From Synergistaceae bacterium (GTDB taxonomy: Bacteria; Synergistota; Synergistia; Synergistales; Aminobacteriaceae), in contig JAIRYN010000037.1 in assembly GCA_031267575.1 (NCBI GenBank), positions 1 to 64,000 on the forward strand: DNA of 64,000 nt, given 5' to 3'. Under the pieces are notes generated by a model. It saw only the letters and a program-made list of their open reading frames with translations, had not been told where the DNA came from and ran no database searches. The translations under genes and the position numbers were made by a program. This document shows positions 50,616-58,937 of the stretch, piece after piece (position 1 is the stretch's first letter; every line of letters starts with the position of its first letter).

Positions 50616-51872
50616 ATGTACGCCATTCTCGACCGTTTTTTAAAATATGTGACTTACGACACCCAATCCGTGGATGGGGCGACGATTGTTCCCTCCACTT
50701 CGGGACAGTTGACGCTGGCCAAGGTCCTGGGCGAAGAACTGAAGGTCTTGGGGCTCCATGACGTGGAGGTCACCGAGCACGCCTACGTCACGGCGACCCT
50801 TCCGTCCAATGTCACAGACTCGGAAAAGAAAAAGAAAATCCCCGCCATCGGCTTCGTCGCCCACATGGACACAGCCACGGAGGTGACGGGCAAAGACGTG
50901 AACCCCCGGGTGGTGAAAAATTACGATGGAGGCGATATTGTTTTGAGGTCCGCCTCCAATGGCGCGGACGAGGTTGTCCTATCACCGAAAGATTTTCCCT
51001 ACCTGGCAGACTACAAAGAACAGGATCTAGTGGTGACGGACGGCAACACACTTCTGGGCGCGGACAACAAGGCGGGTATCGCGGAGATTATGGCCGGGGT
51101 GGACTATCTGTTACGGCATCCTGAGATCAAACACGGTGACGTCAAGATCGCTTTTACTCCCGACGAAGAGGTGGGGCACCTGGCGAAGTTCCTGGACATC
51201 AAAAAATTTGGCGCGGACTTCGCTTATACCTTCGACGGCGGTCCCGTGGGGGATGTGTGCTACGAAAATTTCAATGCCGCGAAGGCGAGCGTGAGCATCA
51301 AAGGGCGCGCGGTGCATCCCGGCACGGCCAAAAATCTGATGCTGAATGCCATTACCTTAGGGCAAGAGCTGAACCGACTCTTCCCCCCAGCGGAGGTTCC
51401 CGAATACACCGAGGGTTACGAGGGTTACTATCACTGCCTCAGTTTTCAGGGGACCACGGAGTCCGCAACTCTAAAGTATATTATCCGCGACCATGACACG
51501 CCCCACTTCGAGGCCCGAAAAAAGTTCATGGAGAAGGCTGTCCAGTGGATGAAGGACAAATACGGGGAAAACCGTTTCACCCTGACGTTACAAGACCAAT
51601 ACCGCAATATGTCCGACAAGCTCCAAGGACACGATCATATCGTGAATACGATCCTGGAGGCGATGGGCGAGCTGGGGATCAAACCCAAGATCACCCCTAT
51701 GCGGGGCGGCACGGACGGAGCGGCTCTTTCCTGGCGGGGACTCCTCACCCCGAACATTTTCACCGGCGGGCACAACTATCACGGGCGCTTCGAGTTTATC
51801 TCCGTCCAAGCGATGGAAAAGGCCACAGCGACAATGCTTAAAATCCTGGAGCTTTACGCTCGCGAGGCGTGA
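50616..51872 (+). CDS. pepT: Peptidase T (tripeptide aminopeptidase)
   Basis: Cytosolic dizinc M20B peptidase that removes the N-terminal residue of tripeptides; 418 residues, normal length. Seen: the DTQSVDGATIVPSTSGQ substrate region, metal-binding GFVAHMDTATEV, the bridging LLGADNKAGIAEIM, catalytic Glu in FTPDEEVG, the AYTFDGGPVGD Asp ligand, and the C-terminal MRGGTDGAALSWRG plus FTGGHNYHGRFEF. ATG 50616 is behind AAAGGGGG. Follows the dpp operon, fitting uptake and hydrolysis of small peptides, though the intervening IS remnant and palindrome may separate transcription. Confidence 0.95.
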   Translation: MYAILDRFLKYVTYDTQSVDGATIVPSTSGQLTLAKVLGEELKVLGLHDVEVTEHAYVTATLPSNVTDSEKKKKIPAIGFVAHMDTATEVTGKDVNPRVVKNYDGGDIVLRSASNGADEVVLSPKDFPYLADYKEQDLVVTDGNTLLGADNKAGIAEIMAGVDYLLRHPEIKHGDVKIAFTPDEEVGHLAKFLDIKKFGADFAYTFDGGPVGDVCYENFNAAKASVSIKGRAVHPGTAKNLMLNAITLGQELNRLFPPAEVPEYTEGYEGYYHCLSFQGTTESATLKYIIRDHDTPHFEARKKFMEKAVQWMKDKYGENRFTLTLQDQYRNMSDKLQGHDHIVNTILEAMGELGIKPKITPMRGGTDGAALSWRGLLTPNIFTGGHNYHGRFEFISVQAMEKATATMLKILELYAREA

Positions 51873-51936
51873 AGTTTCACGAATTTCGGCTTGTGAATTG
51901 TCAGAAAAAATATTTAGTTGAATTATCGGGCAATTT

Positions 51937-51970
51937 CCGGCGTGGCGTTCAACGCGCGCCGGTTATTTGT
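51937..51970 (+). terminator. Terminator after pepT
   Basis: CCGGCG (51937-51942) pairs with CGCCGG (51957-51962) with inner pairing, then TTATTTGTT. Confidence 0.55.
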
Positions 51971-52057
51971 TCCTATTCATATGGCGGCAGTATGCTGTTT
52001 AGATCTTTTTTCTATTTTCTATTTACGAATGAACCTGAAATCTCCATACAGTAGACA

Positions 52058-52145
52058 CTGCCCGCACTCCCTTGAGAAGAATCTCCTTTGAGCCCTAAAC
52101 GCGCTAGGCTCATGCTCCCACTTTCGGGAAAGGCAAGCCGGGCAG
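52058..52145 (-). ncRNA. Candidate structured RNA with four-way junction
   Basis: A perfect 7-bp stem, CTGCCCG (52058-52064) with CGGGCAG (52139-52145), encloses three hairpins: GAGA/TCTC (52074-52085), TGAGCC/GGCTCA (52089-52112) and TCCC/GGGA inside TGC/GCA (52113-52135). The layout is cloverleaf-like but has no tRNA T-loop or anticodon arm consensus. It lies 12 bases after the alcohol dehydrogenase stop on that gene's strand, so it may be its 3' UTR or a processed small RNA. The strand is not certain. Confidence 0.35.
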
Positions 52146-52156
52146 GGCACCTACTT

Positions 52157-53320
52157 TCAATACGCCTTCTTGTAGAGTTCGATGATTTTTTCCTCCGTAA
52201 CAAAACGAGGATTGTTGCCGGGACTTCCGCTGACTAGCGCGTCATGAGCCATTTTCCCGAGATGCTTTTCAAACTCCGCACGGTCAGGAATCAGAGTGCG
52301 GATCGGAGGGATTTCCACATCCCCGCAAAGAGCCACGATGGCATCGACCGCCTTCCGGGCCGCCTGGAGAGTCGACAGTCCATTCACGTTTTCGCCCATA
52401 ACCGCGGCCACTTCGGCAAATTTTTCCGGCTTCGCGACATAAGTAAATTCCGCCCACACCGGTAGCAGCACCGCGTTGGATATTCCATGGGCGATATGGA
52501 AAAGAGCGCCTATGGGTCTGGACATGCCATGAATTAAAGTTACCGAGGAGTTATTGAAGGCGATTCCTCCAAGGGTAGCAGCGAGCGTCATATTCGCCCG
52601 CGCCTCCATATCATCCCCGTCGCACCAAGCCTTACGCAAGTTTTCCGAGATGAGCCGGATTGCCTTTAGGGCGACGACATCCGTTATCGGTTGCTCTCGT
52701 TTGGAAACAAACGCCTCAATAGCATGGCAGAAGGCATCCAGCCCCGTAGCGGCGGTGACGCCGGGAGGCATCGAGCGGGTAAGTTCCGGATCGGCTACGG
52801 CAATCGTCGGGATGATCCAGGGAGAACTGATCAGCATTTTGACGTCATTGGCGGTGTCATTGATAATAGTGACCTTCGTCATTTCCGAACCAGTTCCTGC
52901 GGTCGTAGCTATGGCAATCAGGGGCAGCGTCGGCTTTTGAACCTTGCCGGCTCCCATATAGTCGGTTATTTTCCCGCCATTCGTTTCAAGGATCCCGATG
53001 GCCTTGGCGGCGTCAATCGGGCTTCCTCCACCAAGCGCCACCAAAAATTCGCAACCGTTCTTTCTGTACGCTTCCAGCCCGGCCACGACGTCTTTATCTC
53101 CCGGTTCGCCTCCAATATCGCTGAACACCGAAAACGAACAGCCAGCTTCCTCCAAAATTTTTCCGACTTTCTCGGCGTAACCGGCTTTTTCCATGAATTT
53201 ATCCGTAACCAGAAGAGCCTTGTTCTTTCCCAGCCTTTTAAGCTCTTTTCCCAACAAAGACAAACATTTCGGTCCCTGAAGAAGAACCTCAGGCATATAA
53301 AATTCCGTGGCTTTCATCAT
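52157..53320 (-). CDS. Iron-containing alcohol dehydrogenase
   Basis: Cytosolic group III NAD(P)-dependent alcohol dehydrogenase, 387 residues. Seen: the GGGSPIDAAKAIG nucleotide-binding motif, PLIAIATTAGTGSEMT, and the iron ligands in GLDAFCHAIEAF (Asp, His), LIHGMSRPIG (His) and AHGISNAVLLP (His). It converts aldehydes from fermentation to alcohols or the reverse; the substrate cannot be told. Start ATG 53320 behind AAGGAAGG; the second ATG follows at once. Codons further upstream belong to the IS608-like element C, whose right end lies 24 bases before the start. Confidence 0.93.
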   Translation of the reverse strand: MMKATEFYMPEVLLQGPKCLSLLGKELKRLGKNKALLVTDKFMEKAGYAEKVGKILEEAGCSFSVFSDIGGEPGDKDVVAGLEAYRKNGCEFLVALGGGSPIDAAKAIGILETNGGKITDYMGAGKVQKPTLPLIAIATTAGTGSEMTKVTIINDTANDVKMLISSPWIIPTIAVADPELTRSMPPGVTAATGLDAFCHAIEAFVSKREQPITDVVALKAIRLISENLRKAWCDGDDMEARANMTLAATLGGIAFNNSSVTLIHGMSRPIGALFHIAHGISNAVLLPVWAEFTYVAKPEKFAEVAAVMGENVNGLSTLQAARKAVDAIVALCGDVEIPPIRTLIPDRAEFEKHLGKMAHDALVSGSPGNNPRFVTEEKIIELYKKAY

Positions 53321-53343
53321 CGATGATCCTTCCTTTCGCTTCG

Positions 53344-53623
53344 TTGACATACTCCCACAACTAAAGTCGTGTGATTCTAGGATCGACAAAGACAGCCAAC
53401 CGAAGTGGGTCTTACGTCTTCTCCCTTAAGAGTCGATACCCCGACTCTGCGGATATTCAGCGCCGCATTGATAGCGCCGCATTGATATCGTAATCATGAA
53501 AGAAGTCTAACATGAATTTAGAGACACGATAAGAAACAAAAACGAACACCGCTCGTTGGTGGCGTTGCGATTTTCATCTAACGGCTCAACGGCTGAAGCC
53601 CTTGGCTTTCTCATCGCTTTATC
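53344..53623 (-). mobile_element. IS608-like deletion derivative, copy C
   Basis: 280 bp on the minus strand between TTAC (its complement at 53624-53627) and TCAA (complement at 53344-53347). It keeps the left-end hairpin and, at the right, the TnpB C-terminus: INAALNIRRVG, then STLKGEDVRPTSVGC, then LCRS and TAG. A 14-bp tandem duplication (AGCGCCGCATTGAT at 53459 and 53473) shifts the frame of this remnant. It lies between the iolC stop (four bases from the TTAC) and the alcohol dehydrogenase leader. Confidence 0.85.
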
Positions 53624-53630
53624 GTAAATA

Positions 53631-54638
53631 TTACGCCCTGGCGATCATTTCACCATACTGCCTTTTGCAATCGCCGATATAATCCGTTATCTGCTTCAGC
53701 GTGGGCATGTTCGGCGCGCATCCGTGGCTTGCCACCAGCAGCGACGCCGACGCGCTGCCCAGTTCCAGGCAGTCGATTATCTCCATACCATTCAATATGC
53801 CGTAGAGAAATGCCGAGGCGTATCCATCTCCCCCACCAAAACCCTTCAACATCTTGACTGGAAACGGTTTGATCGAATATTTGTTTCCATCGTTCGTATA
53901 GGCCGTCGAACCTGCCTTGCCGTGTTTGATCACCACCAGACGAGCCTTTTTGGAATGCCAAAAGGCGGCCGAGGCCGCGTCATCCATTCCAGGGCATAAC
54001 ATTCGCTCGGTCAGGTCATATTCCTCTCGGCTGCCCAGGATGATCGACGCCTCCGACGCGGCCAGTGAGCAGTAGATGCCAAGCTCGTCAAAGTTCTTCC
54101 AGTTATAGGCTCGGTAGTCGATATCGAATATGATCGGGGTCGATGACCACTTCGCGAGTATCATGGCCTTCAACGCGGCCTCCCTGCTCGGACTCTGAGC
54201 AAGCGCAGTACCCGATATGAGCAGGCATTTCGCGCCTTCTATGTATCCCGCGTCAATGTCCTCGACCGAGAGGCTGAGGTCTGACGCCTGGTTGCGATAC
54301 ATCAGAATGCTGCTCTCTTCGGGACTCAAAATCTCGGTGAAGGTGAGTCCGAGTTTTTCACCGTTCGTGCAACGGCGAATACGAGATACATCCACACCCT
54401 CGGACTCGAAAGTCTCTATCACGAAATCGCCGAACTGATCGTCTGAGACCCGCGTAAAGAACCCGCACTTCTTTCCAAGGCGCGATAATCCCACGGCTAT
54501 ATTGGCGGGCGAGCCGCCGAGGTATTTCTTGAAGGTCGCGCTTTTGCTGAGAGGTTTGTAATAATCCTCAGGATTGAGGTCTATCGCGGCCCTGCCCAGG
54601 AGTACCATGTCCATTGGCCTGCTCTCGTCAAATTTCAC
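53631..54638 (-). CDS. iolC: 5-Dehydro-2-deoxygluconokinase
   Basis: Sugar kinase of the PfkB/ribokinase family that phosphorylates 5-keto-2-deoxygluconate (DKG) in inositol breakdown. Seen: VLLGRAAIDLNPED at the start, the KYLGGSPANIAVGLSRLG substrate motif, and the ATP/anion-hole motif GFGGGDGYASAFLYG, where most kinases have GAGD and this one has G-G-G-D. About 335 residues. GTG 54638 is preferred, with GGGGGAG nine bases before; a TTG at 54656 would overlap that site. Last gene of iolDBC; its stop lies four bases from the target of IS remnant C. Confidence 0.92.
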   Translation of the reverse strand: MKFDESRPMDMVLLGRAAIDLNPEDYYKPLSKSATFKKYLGGSPANIAVGLSRLGKKCGFFTRVSDDQFGDFVIETFESEGVDVSRIRRCTNGEKLGLTFTEILSPEESSILMYRNQASDLSLSVEDIDAGYIEGAKCLLISGTALAQSPSREAALKAMILAKWSSTPIIFDIDYRAYNWKNFDELGIYCSLAASEASIILGSREEYDLTERMLCPGMDDAASAAFWHSKKARLVVIKHGKAGSTAYTNDGNKYSIKPFPVKMLKGFGGGDGYASAFLYGILNGMEIIDCLELGSASASLLVASHGCAPNMPTLKQITDYIGDCKRQYGEMIARA

Positions 54639-54691
54639 GTAACTCAACTCCCCCAACTCCTTAGTCGCGCCCTTTTAATCCTACTCTACTG

Positions 54692-55483
54692 TCACGCGCG
54701 CGCCGGGCCGTTCCAGATTATCGCGTCCTTATCGTGCAGCCATACATGTTTGGGGTCGTCAATGCGGTCAGTCCAGGGATTACCATCGAGATGGCGTATC
54801 ATCCAAGTGTAATACATGGCGTATCCCGGGGCGGCCGCCTGGGGATGACACTCTCCGCCGGGTATTACGCATATGTGGTTATGTTTAATGACGGTCGCGT
54901 CATCTCCCACGATCGTGACCCCGAATCCCTGAGGCTTGTCGAATCTGTAGTAGTATACCTCCGGCTGGGGATGATGGTGTGGCGGGTAGCTGCTCCATCT
55001 CCCAGGCAGGTGCAGATCCTCGCCAAGCACCATGTTGGAATAAGAAGCGTTGCCGTAGTTGAAGATATCCCGCAGAACACGTTTGGCGCAACCTTGCATG
55101 TTGTCGGCACCGAGAAATACGTTTTTGATCGAAGAAGAAGGGTAAAACACGGGCTCAAAGGCGCGAGGGTTATCGGTTTTCTGTATCAGGACCTCGGCGG
55201 ACGATTTGGCTGTGATCGCCACATCCACGTGGGACGAAACGTGAAGAGCCGTCGGCGGCGCGTCGAAAACGCTGTGACGAGACGCGCTCTCCGAGAGTCC
55301 ATTCCATTCAAACGATACTTCCCCATCCAGCAAAAGGAACGCCGACTCGTCGCGTTCGGCTCGAAACGTGAATTTCTCTCCGGGAGAGAACACGTACACC
55401 CCTATATCCATAAGGGATTCAGGATGAATCCCCCGCCTGTCCGTCAGGGCATTATAACCCTGCACAAATATCCTTGGCTGCAT
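54692..55483 (-). CDS. iolB: 5-Deoxy-glucuronate isomerase
   Basis: Cupin-type isomerase turning 5-deoxy-glucuronate into 5-keto-2-deoxygluconate. 263 residues, with metal-binding cupin motifs: PPHHHPQPEVYYYRF (His cluster and Glu) and IPGGECHPQAAAPGYAMYY. The start at 55483 has AGGAGGAG before it. Middle gene of iolDBC, 35 bases before iolC in transcription order and separated from iolD by an intercistronic hairpin. Confidence 0.95.
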   Translation of the reverse strand: MQPRIFVQGYNALTDRRGIHPESLMDIGVYVFSPGEKFTFRAERDESAFLLLDGEVSFEWNGLSESASRHSVFDAPPTALHVSSHVDVAITAKSSAEVLIQKTDNPRAFEPVFYPSSSIKNVFLGADNMQGCAKRVLRDIFNYGNASYSNMVLGEDLHLPGRWSSYPPHHHPQPEVYYYRFDKPQGFGVTIVGDDATVIKHNHICVIPGGECHPQAAAPGYAMYYTWMIRHLDGNPWTDRIDDPKHVWLHDKDAIIWNGPARA

Positions 55484-55508
55484 ATCGCACTCCTCCTAAA
55501 ATACGCAA

Positions 55509-55530
55509 AGGGGCAGAATACGCTGCCCCT
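55509..55530 (-). terminator. Intercistronic hairpin between iolD and iolB
   Basis: AGGGGCAG (55509-55516) pairs with CTGCCCCT (55523-55530), loop of six. On the minus strand it is followed by TTTGCGTATTTT; probably a partial terminator or mRNA stabiliser. Confidence 0.5.
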
Positions 55531-55543
55531 CGAAAAATCTCCA

Positions 55544-57400
55544 TCAATACTTCCAGGCTTTGATGATCTCGTCGTCTTGCTCTTTTCGGGCTTCGAGCAC
55601 TTTGGGATTCTCCGAAACCTGCGGCGTGCCAACGCGCCACCATCCCTCATAGCGGCCGCCCATCGTCTTCGGCAGCACTTTCACGTCTATGACGCAAACG
55701 CCCGGTTCGTTCTTTGCGGACGCTAACGCTTCCGCCAGCTCTTGTGGGGTTGATGCCCTGAAGCCCTTCGCCCCGTATCCTTCGGCGACCTTCGCGTAGT
55801 CGATTTCGAGCGGTGAGCCATCCAGACGGCCTGTTTTCTCGTTTCGCGCGGCGATCCTGGTGCAGAAAGAGTCAATCCCCTGGCTGTTTTGTAGGTTTTC
55901 GATGCAGCCGAATCCCTGGTTGTCGAATACGACCACGGTGATCTTGAGATTTTCCTGGACGGCCGTCAGCAGTTCCGAGTGTAACATCTGCCATGTGCCG
56001 TCTCCGACCACCGCGTACACACCCCTGCTCGGCTCTGCCAATTTGACCCCGACAGCCGCGTTGACCTCGTATCCCATGCAACTGAATCCGTACTCGACGT
56101 GATAGGATTTGTACGCGCGCGTCTTCCAGAATTTGCGGACGTCGTCGGGCAGGCTCCCGGCGGCGGAAATGATGATGTCGTCCGCTTCCATAGCCTTCCA
56201 CATCTCGCCCAGCGCTCTGGTCTGAGCAATCCCACGCTCCGTCTCCAGCGACAATACGCGGTCAACCTCGACAAACCACTCATCTCTGAGGCGCTTGACT
56301 TCGTCGCCCCAAGACGCCTTGTATCCGCCTATCGCGTTGTCCAACGCGTACAGCGACAGTTGCGCGTCGGCCACAACTTGGCGGGCGTTCATTTTATAGG
56401 CATCGAACCCACTGACGTTGATTGATAGGATATCGACGTCCGGGTTCTGGAACTGCCACCGGGATGACGTGGTGAAGTCTCCCAGCCTTGTTCCCACGGC
56501 GATGACGAGATCCGCTTCTTTAGCTATTTTGTTGCCAGCTGTCGAACCCGAAACGCCGACGCCCGAAAGGTTTAGCGGATGATCCCACAGTATGGCTCCT
56601 TTGCCCGCCTGCGTTTCGGCAAACGGCACGCCGTGTCTTTCCGCGAAGGCGCGAAGCGCCTCCCCCGCTTCGGAATACAGAACCCCGCCTCCACATATCA
56701 ACATAGGTTTTTTCTTCCCAGCGATGAGTTCCGCGGCTCGCTTTATCTCTCCGTTAGTGGGGACTCGGCGTTCGATGTGGTGTATCCGTCTCTCAAAGAA
56801 GTTTTCGGGATAATCGTAGGCTTCCGCCTCGGAGTCCTGCGGCAAACAGATTGTCACCGCGCCGGTCTCCACCGGGTCCGTCAGCACGCGGAATGCGTTG
56901 AGCAACGCGCTCATCACCTGTTCGGGGCGCGTCACCCTATCCCAATATTTCGATAAGGGTTTCAGGGAGTCGGCGACCGTCACGCTGTAGTTCGCGGGTT
57001 GTTCGAGCTGTTGAAGGACCGGGTCCGGCTGGCGAGTAGCATAAGTGTCTCCGCAGAACAACAGCAACGGAATACGGTTCACCGTCGCCGTTCCCGCCGC
57101 TGTCGCGAAGTTGGTGGTGCCGGGCCCGATGCTGGCCGCGCAAGCTATTATCTCTCGGCGGTTCTTCTGTTTAGCGTAGCCTATCGCGGTGTGCGCCATT
57201 CCTTGCTCATTCTTGCCCATATAAAAGCGCATGTCTCCGTTGTACGATGCCATCGCTTCGCCAATGCCAAGGACTATTCCATGCCCGAATACCGTTATGA
57301 CGCCTTTCACAAACTTGCTTTCGACCCCGTCAAATTCCACGTACTGGCTGTCGAGAAAACGAACTATCGCCTGCCCTACAGTTAAGCGGATGGTTTTCAC
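55544..57400 (-). CDS. iolD: 3D-trihydroxycyclohexane-1,2-dione hydrolase
   Basis: ThDP-dependent ring-opening enzyme of inositol catabolism, producing 5-deoxy-glucuronate. About 618 residues in the acetolactate-synthase fold: the N-terminal domain with the catalytic Glu region (FGHGIVLGIGEAMA), central domain (CGGGVLYSEAGEAL), and C-terminal ThDP motif VVGDGTWQMLHSELLTAVQ ... VFDNQGFG. A GGGAGG lies one base before ATG 57409 but ten before GTG 57400 (MKTIRLTVGQAI), which I prefer. First gene of iolDBC, transcribed from 57507-57534. Confidence 0.94.
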   Translation of the reverse strand: MKTIRLTVGQAIVRFLDSQYVEFDGVESKFVKGVITVFGHGIVLGIGEAMASYNGDMRFYMGKNEQGMAHTAIGYAKQKNRREIIACAASIGPGTTNFATAAGTATVNRIPLLLFCGDTYATRQPDPVLQQLEQPANYSVTVADSLKPLSKYWDRVTRPEQVMSALLNAFRVLTDPVETGAVTICLPQDSEAEAYDYPENFFERRIHHIERRVPTNGEIKRAAELIAGKKKPMLICGGGVLYSEAGEALRAFAERHGVPFAETQAGKGAILWDHPLNLSGVGVSGSTAGNKIAKEADLVIAVGTRLGDFTTSSRWQFQNPDVDILSINVSGFDAYKMNARQVVADAQLSLYALDNAIGGYKASWGDEVKRLRDEWFVEVDRVLSLETERGIAQTRALGEMWKAMEADDIIISAAGSLPDDVRKFWKTRAYKSYHVEYGFSCMGYEVNAAVGVKLAEPSRGVYAVVGDGTWQMLHSELLTAVQENLKITVVVFDNQGFGCIENLQNSQGIDSFCTRIAARNEKTGRLDGSPLEIDYAKVAEGYGAKGFRASTPQELAEALASAKNEPGVCVIDVKVLPKTMGGRYEGWWRVGTPQVSENPKVLEARKEQDDEIIKAWKY

Positions 57401-57490
57401 GTTCTCCATGCCTCCCTCGATATCTGCCGTGACGAACCAGTCGTCTCCGTAAATATATTATTTGGGTAACTTTTGAGAAATTTCTTGCGC

Positions 57491-57500
57491 AACGCTTCTT
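57491..57500. promoter_or_regulatory. Candidate operator shared with the iolG promoter
   Basis: AACGCTTCTT occurs here just downstream of the iolD -10 element, and again at 58655-58664 overlapping the iolG -35 element. On the iolD strand both extend to AAGAAGCGTT(T)GC. Confidence 0.4.
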
Positions 57501-57506
57501 TCTACC

Positions 57507-57534
57507 AGCATATTACCATTTTTTGAATAGTCAA
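57507..57534 (-). promoter_or_regulatory. iolD promoter
   Basis: On the minus strand TTGACT (57534-57529) and TATGCT (57512-57507), 16-base spacer. Confidence 0.55.
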
Positions 57535-57639
57535 TAGGCATTTTTGTGTTTTGAGATTTTAAGTAATCGGGACCCCCGACAGGATTCCTTCCGTTCGCCT
57601 TTATTATCTCCCCCAACGCCTCCGCCCCAGATTTTCATA

Positions 57640-57672
57640 TATTATCGCTCATCTATTATCGCTCATCATTCA
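57640..57672 (+). repeat. TATTATCGCTCATC tandem pair
   Basis: A 14-bp unit is duplicated exactly in the divergent iolD/deoR region. Apart from this and the iolD promoter, the 400 bases hold no gene. Confidence 0.85.
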
Positions 57673-57809
57673 CGCTGAAACAACCAGGTTGTAACTTACT
57701 CACGATACGTTGTACACTTATATTGAATCATCAAGCGTCATACTGCAAACGCTGTGTACGTTTTGCGCGAATCGCGAATATGGAAAAATACGGGAGAGAG
57801 GTTTGGATC

Positions 57810-58583
57810 ATGCTACGTCCACAACGCATCGACGCCATAGAAAATTATTTGATTCAGCACAGGGTCGTCAATCTCGACGAACTGTGCAAGGTATTCTCCG
57901 TCTCGAAAAACACCATCCGCAGGGATATCGATGAAATCCACAAGCGAGGGTGCATAAGGAAGATCTACGGCGGAGTCCGAGTCGTGGAAAAAGACGAACT
58001 CATGCCTTTCACGGAACGCAATAAGAGAGCGTTGGACGCAAAAAAACGTGTCGCGAAATGCGCGGCCGAATTCGTCGAAGACGGCGATATTATATTTGTA
58101 GACTCCGGAACCACCACTTGTCACATGGTCGACCATCTCAAGGATAAAACGGACCTGACGGTCATCACGAACAATCTGGACTTTATCGTGTCAGCTCTGC
58201 CCCACGAAAATATCAACATCATATCCCTGTCCGGCGCCCTCAACAGGAAGACGCTCTCTTTCACCGGAGCGAGCGCCGCAAACTCGCTCGAATCGTTCAA
58301 CATCAGCAAGGCGTTCATGGCCTCAACGGGAATCACGGTCGAGAAAGGCGCCACTAACTATTTCGCCGACGAATACGACGTCAAACAAGCGGCGATCAGA
58401 AGAAGCCAGAAAAGGTTCTTGCTGGTGGATCACTCCAAGCAGGGCGTGATCTCTTTGCGGACATTCGCCGATCTAAGTGATTTTGATTGCCTAGTCACAG
58501 AAGCGCCTCTCCCGGAAACATTCCGTAACTATCTGGAACGCAATGCCTGCAAAGTGGTCTTAGTTAAAGGTGATATGGGTTAA
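57810..58583 (+). CDS. DeoR-family repressor of the inositol regulon (IolR-like)
   Basis: A 257-residue regulator. The N-terminal helix-turn-helix (5-60) reads RIDAIENYLIQHRVVNLDELC, then SVSKNTIRRDIDEI and a GCIRKIYGGV wing, as in DeoR/GlpR. Residues 75-240 are the sugar-phosphate-sensing domain with DSGTTTCHMV and SLSGALNRKTLSFTG. ATG 57810 after GAGAGAGG is preferred to the ATG at 57723. It is divergent from iolDBC and directly ahead of iolG-iolE, so it most likely controls both, with a phosphorylated intermediate such as DKG-phosphate as inducer (known for B. subtilis IolR; inferred here). Confidence 0.9.
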   Translation: MLRPQRIDAIENYLIQHRVVNLDELCKVFSVSKNTIRRDIDEIHKRGCIRKIYGGVRVVEKDELMPFTERNKRALDAKKRVAKCAAEFVEDGDIIFVDSGTTTCHMVDHLKDKTDLTVITNNLDFIVSALPHENINIISLSGALNRKTLSFTGASAANSLESFNISKAFMASTGITVEKGATNYFADEYDVKQAAIRRSQKRFLLVDHSKQGVISLRTFADLSDFDCLVTEAPLPETFRNYLERNACKVVLVKGDMG

Positions 58584-58632
58584 AAGGATATTGGGTTAAA
58601 AGGATATAAGAGTGATATTGGTTAAGAGTTGA
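58574..58632 (+). repeat. TTGGGTTAAAAGGATAT tandem copies after the regulator
   Basis: GGGTTAAAAGGATAT occurs twice, followed by a diverged third GATATTGGTTAAGAG. Confidence 0.75.
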
Positions 58633-58662
58633 TAAACTTTCCAAGAAATTAGCAAACGCTTC

Positions 58663-58691
58663 TTGACTTTTAAAAAAAAGCTAATTATACT
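58663..58691 (+). promoter_or_regulatory. Promoter of the iolG-iolE-ABC operon
   Basis: TTGACT (58663-58668), 17-base spacer, TATACT (58686-58691). The candidate operator AACGCTTCTT (58655-58664) overlaps the -35 box. Confidence 0.65.
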
Positions 58692-58701
58692 AATCTAAGC
58701 T

Positions 58702-58793
58702 TAGTTAAGTTAGTTAGGTTAGGTTAGTTAAGTTAAGCTAGTTAAGTTAAAAACGCTTTAATCTGTTAAAAATGCTTTAATCTTTTCGCTTTT
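58702..58793 (+). repeat. GTTAAGTTA and AACGCTTTAATC tandem arrays in the iolG leader
   Basis: Seven or so GTTAAGTTAG-like units (58702-58750) are followed by AAAAACGCTTTAATCTGTT and AAAAATGCTTTAATCTTTT. A second TTGACA (58805) lies after them. No gene is present in the 354-base gap. Confidence 0.75.
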
Positions 58794-58937
58794 CGAAAAA
58801 AATTTTGACATAAATAATATAATTTAAAATAAGCTACTTTTCTCATATCCGCGTTGCCGGTTGAACGACGTTCTGTCGGCAGCGCGGCAAAACAGCAAAC
58901 CGTATACCTTATCTCACTTTAGAAAGGAGAAATCCTG

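Noticed and set aside
52058-52145. tRNA gene
   Set aside because: The four stems recall a cloverleaf, but no GTTC T-loop, no D-loop G-G and no sensible anticodon loop are present.
54734-55726. 330-codon plus-strand frame over iolB
   Set aside because: Antisense to iolB, which has a clear family match; no ribosome-binding site.
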